Made by a program: the position numbers and the translations under genes
NCBI RefSeq assembly: GCF_023898315.1
Contig: NC_064615.1
Location: forward strand, 734,063,450 to 734,127,449
DNA: 64,000 nt
Reading direction: 5' to 3'
Origin: Schistocerca nitens
Taxonomy: Eukaryota > Arthropoda > Insecta > Orthoptera > Acrididae
The notes under the pieces: model-generated
What the model was told of the DNA's origin: nothing
Databases searched by the model: none
Seen by the model: the letters and a program-made list of their open reading frames with translations, nothing else
Shown here: piece after piece, positions 1-12,300 of the stretch
Layout: the number at the start of each line of letters is the position of its first letter
Position numbering within the stretch: position 1 is the stretch's first letter

Positions 1-278
1 CAAAGTAGGTGCTACATGTCCCCGGATTTGGTCGCTGGATGATGTTCGGTCGGCCACCGCATGTTGGGTGCAAGGCGTCAATCTTTACGTGAGTCTGTAC
101 AACGCGAATGAGTAGAACACGATCTGCAGGTGTGGGGAGTTTCTGGGAACCACTGTTGAAAGCAGCGATGCATCACCGATATGCTGGGCCCAACATGTGC
201 AACAATCCGTCGATACGTCCATCCAGCTTCCAGTGGGCCCACAACGCTACCTAGCTCAGACGATTGAAGCTGTTCCAC
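1..278 (-). pseudogene. Tc1-like transposase relic, N-terminal HTH part
   Basis: Reading leftwards from 278 the minus strand encodes a helix-turn-helix segment containing EAGWTYRRIVAHVG, typical of the DNA-binding N-terminus of insect Tc1-like transposases. A stop lies at about 78. Similarity resumes in a shifted frame towards position 1 (a VADRTSSSDQIRGHVAPT-like stretch), so at least one frameshift has occurred. The catalytic domain would lie beyond the left edge. Non-functional fragment; assignment is by motif recognition only. Confidence 0.6.
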
Positions 279-2423
279 AGAAGCACTTTCTCGCTAATGG
301 GGCATGGTTGTACCCTACTGTTGTACCGTTCACTTCTAAACTCAGCACAGCTGCTGCCTGCAAAGTAAAAACAGAGGGTGCGTGGACAGCCCACTTGATC
401 GCCGATGACCGAGACAAATGAATCACTGAACTAAAACCCCTCACTATGCACATATTATACCCGGGTGCAGCTGAGCGCAGTCCTTGGAGGCTACCTGCGT
501 CCAAGAGTTCACTATTATCGATTCGCCTTCACTATCGATATCAACTAGCACTCAACATTTAATCAGTCGCAAATGACTTCCACATCGACTGGACGCTGAG
601 CTCCAAAATCATTAAACAGTCTGCCGTGGAGAGTGCGCTGGTTTCAAACCTCGCAGGACATTAAAACTGTGTCGGACAAGGACTCAAAGCTGCGACGTCT
701 GCCTTTCGTGAGCGATTGTATGTATTACTGACTAAGCTGCGTGAAATGACCCAGTCAGTATTGCACTTGTTCCAGAAAGGCAAAGGTCACAGATTGAAAT
801 TTCGGTTCAACACACAGAAACTTTCACATCATTTAAATGTGTGTCGCACGAACAAAGACATTTTACTAAATCATAAATGGTTAGTAAAAAGTTTCAGTGA
901 TTAAGACCGGTAGTACGAAAATTTAAACTCTTTTTTATGGAGTAACAACCATAATCATCGTTGCCGTTACTCTGAATATTAATTTTCCCAATTTTTATTG
1001 GAAACGAAAAGAAAAATGAACTGTGTTTGTAGCCTACAGTTTCTGTACACTGGGCTGGGCTGTTGTCTATAATCCTCTTTTGTAAACGTCTCTACGGCTA
1101 CTCCTGATCATAACTTTATACACGGCTATTGTTTTCGCATAAAGCCGTCTGTGCTTCTCAGTTCAAAGCTGTCAAAAGAGTTGCCACGTGTCAGGAATTT
1201 CCTTAAGTTTAGCCGACTGTAGGAGCGTGTTAGGCGTAGAGAATAAACGTATTAAACTTCATGCATGAGGCGGCATTTTCCCAAGGATCTCAGTGTTTAT
1301 GTCACCGCATCTCTTCAATTATATGACGCACTGGTGTATTTGGTAGGTACAGTCAGCGGCTTATGTGGATATTGTGTGAGAAATATGCTCAAAGTCATGC
1401 ATGAAGAGGCAGCGTTAAACGCATTTCATCGCTTATCACCTGAACTGTGATAGGTAGGTGGTGCTTACCCCCACAGCAACTGTTGCCTAACATTAAGAGA
1501 CATATGTACAAGTTTGGTTCAAATGGCTCCAGTGGATTAGGAGGAGAGGTGGGACGTACATACACGCATGCGAGACTCGTACATGCACCGAATTTTACAA
1601 TCTGTATGATTGCCAATGCTTGCAGCCTTATACCCTCAGCTGCTGCATGAATTAATGCTTTATAGTTTTTCATATAGATAGGAAAAATTTCATCTTTGAC
1701 AACGGAAGACTCAACCATATATTTGTAAATGAGTATATAGTTTAAACGAGCTGCCAAGAATTACTGCTGCTGTCGTAATAAAATAAGTACAATTAAATTA
1801 TTTTCTTTACATTACAGACCACTGATAATTTCTACCACAAAGAGGCTAAACATATTTGGTAGACACAAATAAAACACTTAGCTGCAAAAAAGCAAGTTTT
1901 CTTTTCTATACGATAAACCATAATATGTGCATGTAGTTCCTACTTCAAGGGAGTAATAAATCAATTTATTACTAAAATGCACTCCAATGTCAGTGTGAAT
2001 CGCTGTTGTTATGAACTGCGATATCCTCAATAATGGATAAGTTCATTACTCTGTACACAACAAATATTATTTAGAGCATATCGTACCACATCCTGCCAAG
2101 TCGACATACAAAGCTAAACAAACAACCTGGCGCTAACATGTCCAAAAATAAAGTCGACAACTACTTCGAATGCCGTCGTCAAAACGATCCCGAGGGCGGC
2201 GAACTAAGAACCGTATTCGTTGACTCTGAAACTCTCCGTTGGCTATCTTTTTTATTTCTGTTTTTATTTACCGTTATTTCAATTTCCCACCAAGGGGGCG
2301 GACACGAAGCGGACAAAAACCGCTCTTCAACTAAACGTTACATGTACTTAAGAGATGGTTGAAATACATAAAATAGATGACAAGAACAGATGATTTTTGT
2401 AAAAAACATGTTGGTGAACAATT
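279..2423. other. Unassigned AT-rich sequence
   Basis: No ORF with recognisable family signature, no tRNA-like sequence and no obvious repeat structure was seen on either strand. Short open frames here (up to 120 codons, minus strand 1395-1757) lack any motif I recognise. It may be the last intron of the esterase ending at 6251, or decayed repeats. Confidence 0.4.
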
Positions 2424-2432
2424 TTTAAGACT

Positions 2433-2690
2433 GAAACTTCCTGGCAGATTAAAACTGTGTGCCGAAATCGTGACCTTTGGCTTTCGCGGCAAGTGTTCTA
2501 CCAACTGGCAGAAGTAAAGCTGTGAGGACGGGGCGTGAGTCGTGCTCGGGTAGCTCTGTTGGTAGAGCACTTGCCCGCGAAAGGCAAAGGTCCCGAATTC
2601 GAGTTTCGGTCCGGCACACAGTTTTAATCTGCCGGGAAGTTTCATATCAGCGCATACTCCGCTGCAGAATGAGAATCTCATTCTGGAATG
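2433..2690 (+). repeat. Palindromic tRNA-like SINE, copy 1
   Basis: The element opens with TGAAACTTCCTGGCAGATT and carries the complement of this motif near 2625-2645. A tRNA-like unit at about 2550-2625 has an A-box-like GTAGCTCTGTTGGTAGAGC and a B-box-like GAATTCGAGTTTC, so it could be read by RNA polymerase III. The left arm holds a shortened complementary copy of the same head. The 9-bp sequence TTTAAGACT flanks it (2424-2432 and 2691-2699), which marks insertion by target-site duplication. Confidence 0.75.
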
Positions 2691-2727
2691 TTTAAGACTT
2701 TTGCGTGAAAACGGATGATAAACGAAG

Positions 2728-3960
2728 TTGTTGTTGTTGTGGTCTTCAGTCCTGAGACTGGTTTGATGCAGCTCTCAATGCTACTCTATCCCGTGCAAGC
2801 TTCTTCATCTCCCAGTACTTACTGCAAACTACATCCCTCTGAATGTGCTTAGTGTATTCATCTCTTGGTCTACCTCTACGATTTTTACCCTCCACACTGC
2901 CCTCCAATACTAAATTGGTGATCCCTTGATGCCTCAGAACATGTCCTACCAACCGATCCGATCTGCCACAAACTCCTCTTCTCCCCAATTCTGTTCAATA
3001 CCTCCTCATTAGTTATGTGATCTATCTATCTAATCTTCAGCATTCTTCTGTAGCACCACATTTCGAAAACTTCTATACTCTTCTTGTCCAAACTATTTAT
3101 CGTCCACGTTTCACTTCCATACATGGCTACACGCCATACAAATACTTTCAGAAACGACTTCCTGACACTTAAATCTATACTCGATGTTAACAAATTTCTC
3201 TTCTTCAGAAACGCTTTCCTTGCCATTCCCAGTCTACATTTTATATCCCCTCTGCTTCGACCATCATTAGTTATTTTGCTCCCCAAAAAACAAAACTCCT
3301 TTACTACTTTAAGTGTCTCATTTCCTAATCTAATTCCCTCAGCATCACCCGACTTAATTCGACTACATTCCATTATCCTCGTTTTGCTTTTGTTTATGTT
3401 CATCTTATATCCTCGTTTCAAGACACTGTCCATTCCGTTCAACTGCTCTTCCAAGCCCTCTGCTGTCTCTGACAGAATTACAATGTCATCGGCGAACCTT
3501 AAAGTTTTTATTTGTTCTCCATGTATTTTAATACCTACTCCGAATTTTTCTTTTGTTTCCTTTACTGCTTGCTCAATATACAGGTTGAATAACATCGTGA
3601 AGAGGCTACAAACCTGTTTCACTCCTTTCCCAACCACTGCTTCCCTTTAATGTCCCTCGACTCTTATAACTGCCATCTGGTTTCTGTATAAATTGTAAGT
3701 AGCCCTTCGCTCGCTGTATTTTACCCCTGCCACCTTTAGAATTTGAAAGAGAGTATTCCAGTCAACATTGTCAAAGGTTTTCTCTAAGGCTACAAATGCT
3801 AGAAACTTAGTATCTGTAGAAAACACATATCTGGAAAATACGGATAGTTCTGTAAACTTGTTTGACGATTTTATGCCAGTTAAAATATAGTCACTGATGA
3901 ATGTGGATGATTCAGTGGTGTAATGGTGATGCTGCTGATGCATGAAAACAACTATCATGA
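2728..3960 (-). mobile_element. RTE-like non-LTR retrotransposon, 3' part
   Basis: Minus-strand reverse transcriptase and C-terminal region. The upstream segment (3647-3958) holds the palm motif VALEKTFDNVDW. The main segment (3026-3637) holds the catalytic RFADDIVIL box, the FLGSKIT motif and the conserved SETWTIN...EMWCYRRMLKI block. A C-terminal segment (2746-2988) holds RRGRPRDEY. In-frame TAA and TAG stops at about 3647 and 3026, plus a frameshift near 3000, break the reading frame. The 3' end at about 2728-2740 is a CAA-type tail, as expected for this family. 5' truncated, inactive. RTE-like is my best clade guess. Confidence 0.85.
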
Positions 3961-6094
3961 TGAAGGTGCATGGATGAGTATGACTATGGGGCCCTGTTAA
4001 ACTGCAGGTGGTGACTAAAAGTCATCCAATTTGAGGAAGAGGCAAGGGTAAAGTGGAAGGATGGTGTGAGGGTGAACGCTGCGATTAGAGTTGATAGGAG
4101 AGATATATTTCGGGACGGATTTCACTGTCGAGGAGGGGGAACTGGTTGAAATTCCGGCAGTAGAAGATGGATATGGCATGGAGGTGCACGAAAGGTGAAA
4201 TAAGGATGAAGTGGTGCAGCAGGCTACCTGGCTCGGTGATTGGCGTTATTTAAAGGCAGCAGCCTGGCAGTGATTGGCTGGAGGAATCCTGCAGGCGATG
4301 TGGGCGCAGCCGGTGCCTCGGCAGTGGGTTTCAGTCTTGTCGCCACTGTGTGTCCTACGGCTGCCGCCCCTTGTGGCGTCTGTGATGCGCACCGCATTTG
4401 AACGCGAGCGGGGCCCGACACTGAGTACACGGATAACCTACAGTGCATACGACTTTATGCATATATGATGTCATTTTGACGTCATACGTGCTTATCGAAG
4501 ACCGCAACAACTGCTACCAACTTTCATTAACATTCATTGTTCAGTGCTTGGGATATTAGGTTTCGTAATTTCGTATCATAACTTGCGTGCTCTGGAAGTA
4601 TGGTATTTCAAGGCAATGACACACTGAAGATCTATTGAAAGACGTCAGTCTTGGTACGAACTGTTACACTTACATGTCACAAAATGACGTACCTATGAAG
4701 GTGGTTCGCGTTCTGCCTTATCCCACTTTTTTTTCGTCTTAGCGTTCCTAATAGCTTCTGGGATTTCTTTATTAAGCTAATAGAAGTATTCTCCTCCTGT
4801 AATGTATGATGTATACAAAGTCTCAATAATTTACAGATTCAACCAGAGACACGCCACTGAGCATAAATACTCACGTGTTGATCATCTGGTAAAGCAAACT
4901 ACGAGAAGAAAACAGAATTAAAGGAGAACCTAGTCTCAGCCATCTATAAAGTGCATAAAAGACAATTTACGAGCTAGTTCTTTTAGGAGACGTCTTTTCC
5001 AAACAAGCGTCTTCAGGTAAAATACAACAAATTATACCACTGGCGACGTCTTCTCGAGAAATCTTAATGTTTCGGTGTTTCAAAAGTGCATTTATTCATG
5101 GTACATAAGATAAATGAACTGTTGCTTTAATTTGTCTGCTAGAATGGCTACCCAAGCTTTCTAATTACAGGCCAATTTCTAAAACTCGTTTTCAGACTTT
5201 CTTTGTTGAGACATGTTAATGAACAGTGTTGAAGACACACAACACACTTTACTGGATTGAATGCTGACTGGCTTCATCCTTTTTTTTTTTTTTTTTTTTT
5301 TTTAATCGTCTCACTTTCGGGGTTGATGAATGGGTTTCAGGAAAAATACTTAATACGACTTTTTCAAAAGCTTCGGAATTAAAATTTGTCATCACATTAA
5401 TCTCTCACTTATGCACAGCCCAGTTGACAAGAAAGAAAAACCTTACACATTCATAAACGATGTATTAGCCGACCACAATATTATTGGATTTGGAAGTGAG
5501 TGTACTTCGGACTGCTTATCGCGAGTTTTTATCGTGATATTTCACGAGGACATGCTGAACAACTTCGAGAATTGTCTTGAAATCATTCACAATGCGAGGT
5601 ATTTTCCTTGGTCACGACTGTACTTCTTCATTGTAATGTCACCACGTGTTTCCAGTAACGGCCACGAGAGTTCAATGCAATAATAGCGCTGTCACTTAGT
5701 AACCCTGCAGTAAAGAATAAAAGGTAACCTCCTCCAGTTAAAGTGAATGTTATTGTTTTGGACGTCGCGTTCGCCTCGCGGGCTCTGAACCAAACGATCG
5801 CGAAAGTCAATAGACAGCTCTTTACGTTTTCGATACAGCGTGTGACGTCAAAATAACATCACGTTTACACGAAGCCTTGTGAACGTTAGGTTGCTCTTGC
5901 CTCGATCTCCACACCGGCGTCATTATCGGGCGAAAAGGCTATATTGTAGTGGCATCCTCATAATACAGAAACTTCATGTAAACTTTGCCAGCCGCCTTCG
6001 TTATCTTAAATTCAAATAATGTGAAGAGTATTAGCTGTTAGCACATCACTAAATTAATAATCGTAACGTAATGTTGTAATTAATGTCGTTTCAG
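3961..6094. other. Unassigned region, likely last intron of the upstream esterase
   Basis: No coding similarity recognised. The minus-strand frame at 4224-4448 and plus frames at 4274-4468 and 5411-5683 have no known motif. The stretch ends in an intron-like acceptor: pyrimidine-rich sequence then CAG at 6092-6094. Confidence 0.4.
5280..5303. repeat. Homopolymer T tract (24 T)
   Basis: Uninterrupted run of 24 T. It could be the reverse-complemented poly-A tail of an old retroposon, but no body was recognised next to it. Confidence 0.9.
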
Positions 6095-6251
6095 CAATCC
6101 AACGCCGGAACAGACTTCGCTACTAACGGAGACGTGGAAGGAGTACGACGAATCTACCCCATACTACCTGGAGATAACGAGACCTCTTCGCCTTAAAACA
6201 AACTTGTTTGAGCCGTACATGACCTTCTGGCTGAACCTGCTACCGTCGTAA
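6095..6251 (+). CDS. Carboxylesterase, terminal coding exon (gene 1)
   Basis: This exon encodes the last 51 residues of an insect carboxylesterase (alpha/beta-hydrolase, type-B family). It starts after the acceptor CAG at 6092-6094; the first base completes a glycine codon split across the intron. The peptide opens with NPTPEQ, the family's conserved G-NPTP block after the last core helix. It continues to W (residue 14), PYYLEIT, the usual Y-L-x-I strand, then EPYMTFWLNLLPS and TAA at 6249-6251. The FW-x-L ending is typical of the family. There is no ER-retention signal or visible GPI-anchor tail, so a soluble or secreted enzyme is likely. The catalytic residues (Ser, Glu, His) would be in upstream exons, which I could not find in 1-6094. 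Frame is open and splice site sound, so it looks functional. Substrate cannot be told from this piece. Confidence 0.88.
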
Positions 6252-6336
6252 ACACACATCAGATTTAAGCGTTGTGTGAATGTAACAATTCAGTACAAGT
6301 TGTTGGTACGTTAAGTGTCATTCTTTTAACTGGAGT

Positions 6337-6342
6337 AATAAA
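6337..6342 (+). promoter_or_regulatory. Polyadenylation signal AATAAA for esterase gene 1
   Basis: Canonical AATAAA 86 bases after the esterase stop codon, in AT-rich sequence. It is the best placed of the nearby candidates to end this transcript. Cleavage would fall roughly 10-30 bases downstream. Confidence 0.6.
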
Positions 6343-6818
6343 ATTTAGTACAACTGTGATATTAAAAAATATCTACCACGTAACAAACGCACCCTTTTGA
6401 TTGTAAGACTGGATATTTTCTTTCTCTCTAACCAAACTTGACAATAAATAATTAATGATAACTTGTGACACTCTTTTAACTTCTTCTTTCTATAAGTACG
6501 TCATAGAAATCAAGTAGCAGGGAACAGAAACGCTTCCTACTAGTGATACACGCAAGCTCTTTTTAACAAATATTTTTGGATGTTGAGGATTTCACTGCGA
6601 TATTTATCTGTATGTACGCAAATTTCCAAGTCTTCCAACGAATATATCGATTTGAAACATGAAATTTACACAGAAATCTTCATTGAAATTTTAGAGAAAC
6701 AAAACGAATAAAACCACATGACATCCAGAAACTACCGGTTATTCGGCATTTCCTCTTATGAACATCTAGGAACTGTAGAGGGTAGAGAGTACAAAATATT
6801 TTCAACAGGAACCCACAG
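6343..6818. other. Unassigned AT-rich intergenic sequence
   Basis: No ORF, repeat or RNA feature recognised between the esterase 3' end and the LINE scrap. Confidence 0.4.
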
Positions 6819-6934
6819 TAGAATACTGGGGAGTGCAATCAGTCTACAAAGGTGATTGCTTACAAATCACTAGTGCGACCTGTTCTAGAATATTGCTCAA
6901 GCGTGTAGGACACATACCAAATAGGACTAACAGA
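6819..6934 (+). mobile_element. LINE fragment (RT C-terminal region)
   Basis: About 115 bp closely matching 11893-12006 of the CR1/Jockey-like LINE in this window, by eye nearly 90 percent. It stops abruptly where a palindromic SINE begins. Translation shows decayed remnants of the VEYCSS-W block. Confidence 0.75.
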
Positions 6935-7374
6935 TTGAAACTTCCTGGCACATTAAAATTGTGTGCCGCACTGAGACTCAAGCTTGGGACCTATGCTTCT
7001 CGTGGGCAATTGCACTACCATCTGAGCTACCCCAGCCCAACTCAAGACACATCCTCACTGCTTTAATTCTTCCAGTACCTGGGTCTCCTACCTTCCAAAC
7101 TTCATAGAAGCTCTCCTGAAGACATTGCAGACTAGCACTCCTGGAAGAAAGTCTACTGCGGAGACATGGCTTAGCCACGGCCTGGGGAATGTTTCCACAA
7201 TGAAATTTTCACTCTGCAGCGGAGTGTGCGCTGATACGAAACTTCCTAGCGGATTAAAACTGTGAAGACATGTTCTGACTCGTGCTTGTGTAGCTCAGAT
7301 CGTAGAGCACTTTCCCGCATAAAGCAAAAGTTCTGAGTTAGAGTCTCGGTACGGGACACAGTTTTAATCTGCCA
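6935..7374 (-). repeat. Palindromic tRNA-like SINE, copy 2 (longest)
   Basis: Starts with TGAAACTTCCTGGCA and has inverted tRNA-like heads at both ends: minus-strand head at about 6965-7030 and plus-strand head at about 7288-7360 (GTAGCTCAGATCGTAGAGC). A unique body of about 200 bp lies between, containing CTCTGCAGCGGAGTGTGCGC. This is the only copy here with the intervening body, so the two shorter copies look like deletion derivatives. It sits inside LINE-derived sequence. Confidence 0.75.
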
Positions 7375-7586
7375 TTTATATGGTTTTGGCCAGTCCTTTC
7401 TTCCCTACCTCATCGATTTTCATCACGTAAGCCACAAGAAGTCCATGGCCTGGGTGTGAAATAACCGGGTCATAAACTCGCTTTGGGTTTGACTTTCATG
7501 CCATGTCAACACTATTGTACTCTTGGTCTCTCTGCATGACGACATCAAGAAATCGCCTTGGCACCTCGCTAGCAGTACTCACCTTG
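7375..7586. other. Unassigned spacer
   Basis: Nothing recognised between the palindromic SINE and the foldback. Confidence 0.4.
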
Positions 7587-7749
7587 AAAACTTCTCGGGT
7601 ATTCAGCCGGGTAGCGTCGTCCAAAAGGCGCGATATTTCGGCAAGCAGACTTCTTGCCATCAGAACGCCTGAAGATGGCAAGAAGTCGGCTTACCGAAAT
7701 ATGGCGCCTTTTGGACGATGCTACCCGGCTGAATACCCGAGAAATTTTC
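7587..7749. repeat. Foldback (inverted repeat) element
   Basis: Two arms of about 75 bp (7587-7661 and 7674-7749) are near-perfect inverted copies around a 12-bp loop. The arms meet at CTTCTTGCCATC / GATGGCAAGAAG and end at CCGGGTATTC-type sequence. There is no coding capacity. The form fits a MITE-like or foldback transposon, or the recombined termini of a larger one. Confidence 0.8.
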
Positions 7750-7924
7750 AGGATTTCTGTACGCCGGGAAAACCTCAGATCACATATCAAGTACTCACCT
7801 TGTCAGTAGACGCTTTTGACGGAACTTCGCTCAGTCATCTAACTTGATCTGTTTTTCTGTCGGAGGGAGATATCTCAGTTTTCCCCATATGGGTCAAGTG
7901 CACGATTTTACAGTGCAGTACATA

Positions 7925-8735
7925 TACACTGATCAATCAGAACATTATGGCCACCGATGTACTATTGATGTAAACCCGTCCAGGTGATTACAGCGTCACA
8001 TGGCGAGGAATGACTGCTAGTCAGACACACGTACGGTGCATGTAGCATCAGTGAGTGTGCTGTCTGTGTGTAGAGTGGAGAAGGTGCACGATCTACATGA
8101 GTTTGACGGATGCAGATCGTGATGGCCCAGAGGTCTGGGACGAGCATTTCGGAAACTGCCCGACTCGTCGGATGTTCAAAGACTACTGTGGAGAGTGTTT
8201 TCAATACGTAACTAAACCATGGTGAAATCATGTCCAGTGTCGTGGGGCTGGTGGCCACCGCTCATTACAGATGTCGGATGTCGTAGGCTGCGCAGACTGC
8301 TAAAGCAGAACGGGTGGCTAACTGCGCGGCAACTAACATCAGACTGTAATACTGGCCAGAATACGAGCACACAGTGCACTTAATATTTCTAACGATGGGC
8401 CTCTGCCGCCGACGACCCATGCTTGCACCAGTGTTAACACCTCTACAACGGCAGCTATGACTGAAAAGGGCACAAGACCACAGGCACTGGACGTTGGCGC
8501 AGTGTCATAGTGTTGCATGATCTAATGAATCCCGATACGTTCTTCATCATGCCAATGGGAGGTAGTGAATCTGTCGGGTTCTAGGGAAAGAGTTCCTTGA
8601 TACCTTTACTGTGCGCCTGAGACAAGCAGATGGAGGCTCCATTAGGCTCTGCGGGACATTCATATGGGGATGTATGGCTTCCAGTGTAGCTCGTGCAACA
8701 CACCAAGACGTCCAAATAGTATCGTCCACTAGTCT
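7925..8735 (+). pseudogene. Tc1-like transposon, decayed
   Basis: Begins with a terminal-repeat-like CACTGATCAATCAGAACATTATGG at about 7928. Several frames of the plus strand carry transposase blocks in order: SISETARLVGCSKTTVESVF (HTH, near 8140), a DNA-binding linker, a DHRHWTLAQ block (near 8480), SNESRYVLHHANG (first catalytic region, Asp replaced by Asn, near 8530) and ADGGSIRLCGTFIWGCM (near 8630). Many stops and frameshifts; the C-terminal catalytic Asp/Glu part is missing. Inactive relic. Confidence 0.7.
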
Positions 8736-8786
8736 ATACTCTCCGCGAAATTACTTGTTCGTAATTTTTCTAATATAAATGTTTAG

Positions 8787-8932
8787 TTTATCCTGAACAA
8801 ATAACTTATGTCAATGTATACGGTTTCAGACCCTTACCTTGTGTAATACATTTTTGATCTTTATCCTGAACAAATAACTCATGTCAATGTATACGGTTTC
8901 AGACCCTTACCTTGTGTAATACATTTTTGATC
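8787..8932. repeat. Tandem duplication, 2 x 73 bp
   Basis: Two adjacent 73-bp units (8787-8859 and 8860-8932) that differ at one base (CTTATG versus CTCATG). Near identity means a recent duplication or active homogenisation. Confidence 0.95.
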
Positions 8933-9014
8933 TTTCATTGTATTTGTAGAACGATGTAAGAAGACTTGGGCAACTAACTTCACAAACCATTACATCAATC
9001 AAGTCAATCTGTCG

Positions 9015-9152
9015 GCAATATGAAATTATTAGATGGCAGTCGTAGGATATTTATGAAATGCAAGATGGAAGTGATGGAAAATTTAAAAACATTCAAAATG
9101 GCAGTGGTGAGAAATTTAGAAACATCGAGGGCAGCGGTGGTATGAAATTTAA
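9015..9152. repeat. Degenerate 33-bp minisatellite
   Basis: About four diverged 33-bp units, each with a GAAATTTA-like core and a GGCAGTGGTG-like core. On the minus strand the 11-residue period shows as repeated KF-x-TT-A-x-L. Confidence 0.65.
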
Positions 9153-9339
9153 AAAAAAAAAAACTGCAAAGTGTTCGGAAATAGCTCAGCTGTGCTAAGT
9201 GTATAATGGTATGGTTTTCTTTAATGTTAAAGAGGCCATAACTAGCACATATTTGCATTATAAGGTTGAAATACCAGCCTTGCTCATGGAGTTTCAACGA
9301 AGTTCACAATTTGCAGCATTATTCCCAGAACTGATAGTG

Positions 9340-12300
9340 GCCTTTTGGTTCTGAGTCGCGTGTAAGAACTGAAACAGAGACTTGCAAGGTTCTGTGATAA
9401 GCTAGGCTGCGACTTCCTGGAGTTGCGCCTTAGATTTGGGAACTGTTGGGTCACCCTAAATCGGTCAGGTGTGCACTACACATCAGAGAACGCAGCTAAG
9501 GTATCTGTGTGTGGGGTGCACACAAGGCGACTCTCCATCCAATCCACATAACGATAGCTGTAAAAACCCAGAAGTATCAGTGTAAGATCGAAAGCAATTA
9601 ATCCCGCAGGTGAGACTACTAACAGCATAATGGTAAACTGCCAAAGCATTCGCCACCAACCGACGGAGTTTGAAGCGCTCATGAGAAGCAATGAAGCTCA
9701 CATAATACTAGGTACAGAAAGCTGGCTGAAATCTGAACTTGATAGAAGTGAGATTTTGGCGGGAAATTTTAGTGTATAAGAATAGGCAAGTGAGAAATGG
9801 AGGTGGTGTATTTGTCGCCGTAGACAATAATCTCAGATCCACCGAAGTAGAAATAGAAGCTGCATGTCAGACTGCTTGCTCAAGACTCAGTATTAGGGGT
9901 AGGCATAAAATGCTAATTGGATACTTCTATCGCCCACCAGGCTCATCTCCCGGTGTAAGCGAAAATTTTAGAGAAAACCTCAGTGCACTTCTACGTTCTC
10001 CAGTCATACTGTAATAGTCGGTGGAGACTTTAATTATCAAATAGTTAATGGAAAAAATTACAGTTTTGTTAGTGGTGGGCGTTATAAGACATCCTGTGAA
10101 GCCTTACGAAATGCCTTCTCTGAAAACTGTCTAGCACAGATACTTAATAACCCCACTCATGATGGAAATATATTGGATCCAATGTCAACAAATAGACCTA
10201 AGCTCTTTCATGATGTCCACATCGAAACTGGTATCACTGACCATGACGCGTTTGTAGCAAAAATGATTAACAGCGTACAAAGGACAGCTAAAACAAGCAG
10301 AAAGACATATACCTTCAGGAAACTAGATAAAAAATCAGTACTGTCATATCTCAATGAGGAACTTCAAATTTTCAGCACAGGGCAGGAGCATACAGAGGAA
10401 TTCTGGTTCAAGTTTAAAGGAATAGTTGACCATGGACTGGATAGATATGTATCCAGTAGAACAATTCGTAATGGGAGGGAACCTCACTGGTATACAGTCA
10501 CTTTAAAGAACCTTTTAAAGTAACAGTGATTACTGCAATAATAGGTGTAAAACAAAACGTAGAGCTATAGATAAAGAGATGTTGAATGAAATGCGTTTGG
10601 CTGTCAAGAGCGCAGTGCGTCATGTCTTTAATGACTACCGTAGAAAAATATTATCAAGTGATGTTTCACATAACCCAGAGAAATCCTGGTAGTATGTAAA
10701 GGTTGTTAATGACACCAAAGTGTTCAGTCCCTAGTGAATGAGACAGGAACTGAAATTGCTGGTAGCAAAGAAGAGGCTGGTATACTTGACTCCAGTGTCA
10801 AACATTCTTTTATAAAGAAAAACCCAAGAGAATTGCCCTAATTTAATCCTCGTACCACTGAAAAGATGAGTGAAACATGTATTAGTGTCAGTAGTACTGA
10901 GAAACAGCTGAAATCGTTAAAACTGAACAAAGATCCTGGGCTTGATGGAGTCCCTGTCACATTCTACAGCGAATTTGCGGCTGAGTTAGCCCCTCTTCTA
11001 ACTATAATATATCGTAGATCCATCGAACAGAAACACATGCCCCGTTGTTGGAAAAAGGCGCAGGTCACACCTGTCTACAAGAAGGGCAGTAGAAGTGATT
11101 GACGAAACTACCGTCTAATATCACTGACATGGACTGGTTGTAGTTTCTTGGACCATAGTCTGATCTCAAACATAACGAGTTAATTTGAACAGAATGACAT
11201 CCTAATTGCCAACCAGCATGGATTTCGAAAATATCGATCATGTGAAACCCAACTCCGACTTTTCTCACATGACATACTGAAAGTTTTCGATCAAAGCAAT
11301 AAATTAGATGCTGTATTTTTTGATTTCCGAAAAGCATTCGACTCAGTACCACACCTACGTTAATTGTTAAAAATACGCTCATATGAGATATCAAGTGAAA
11401 TTTGTGAGTGGATTGAAGACTTTTTGGTAGGGAGGACGCAGCATTGCTATCTTCGATGGAGAGTCATCGTCATATGTAGAAGTTACTCCGGGTGTGCCCC
11501 TAGGAAGTGTGTTGGGACCCTTTTTGTTCCTATTGTATATTAATGAACTTGCAGACAATATTAATAGTAGAATCAGGCTTTTTGCAGATGACGCAATTAT
11601 ATGTAATGACGTACTACCTGAAAGAAGCTGCATAAATACTCAATCAGATCTTGATTAGATGTGAAAATGGTGGAGAGATTGGCAACTTTCTTTAAATGTT
11701 CAGAAATGTAAAATTTTGCACTTCACAAAACGAAGAACCATAATATCCTATGACTATAAGATCAATGCGTCACTGTTGGAATCGACCAAGTCATACAAAT
11801 ACGTGTGTGTAACACTTGTAGGAATATGATATGGAATGATCACACAAGTTCAGTCGTGGTCGAAGCAGGTGGTAGACTGCGGTTTATTGGTAGAATACTG
11901 GGGAAGTGCAATCAGTCTACAAAGGAGATTGCTTACAAATCATTCGTGTGACCTGATCGAGAATACTGGTCAAGTGTGTGGCACCTTTACCAGGTAGGAC
12001 TAACAGGCAATATTGAACGTATACAGAGAGGAGCAGCACAAACGGTCACAGGTTTATTTAATTTGTGGGATAGTGGCACACATATAGTGAAGGAACTGAA
12101 ACGGCAGACTCTTGAAGACAGACATAAACTTTCCCGAGAAAGTCTATTAACAAAGTCTCAAGAGCCACCTTTAAATGATAAATCCAAATGCATACTACAA
12201 CCTGTTATGTATCGGTCACATAGGGATCATGACGATAAGATTAGAATAATTATTACACGCACAGAGGCATTCAAACAATCATTCTTCCCGCCCTCCATAT

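Noticed and set aside
2138-2362. 74-codon ORF starting MSKNKVDNYFECRR
   Set aside because: No family recognised, no acceptable splice or polyadenylation context; likely chance.
4224-4468. Overlapping ORFs on both strands in GC-richer sequence
   Set aside because: No motif, atypical residue use, no splice or start context.
5411-5683. 90-codon ORF considered as an esterase exon upstream of 6095
   Set aside because: No esterase block (no G-x-S-x-G, H-G-D-E or W-F-A-K-like motif) and no matching splice donor phase.
8787-8932. Direct repeats considered as a CRISPR-like array
   Set aside because: Only two adjacent units without spacers, in a eukaryotic genome.
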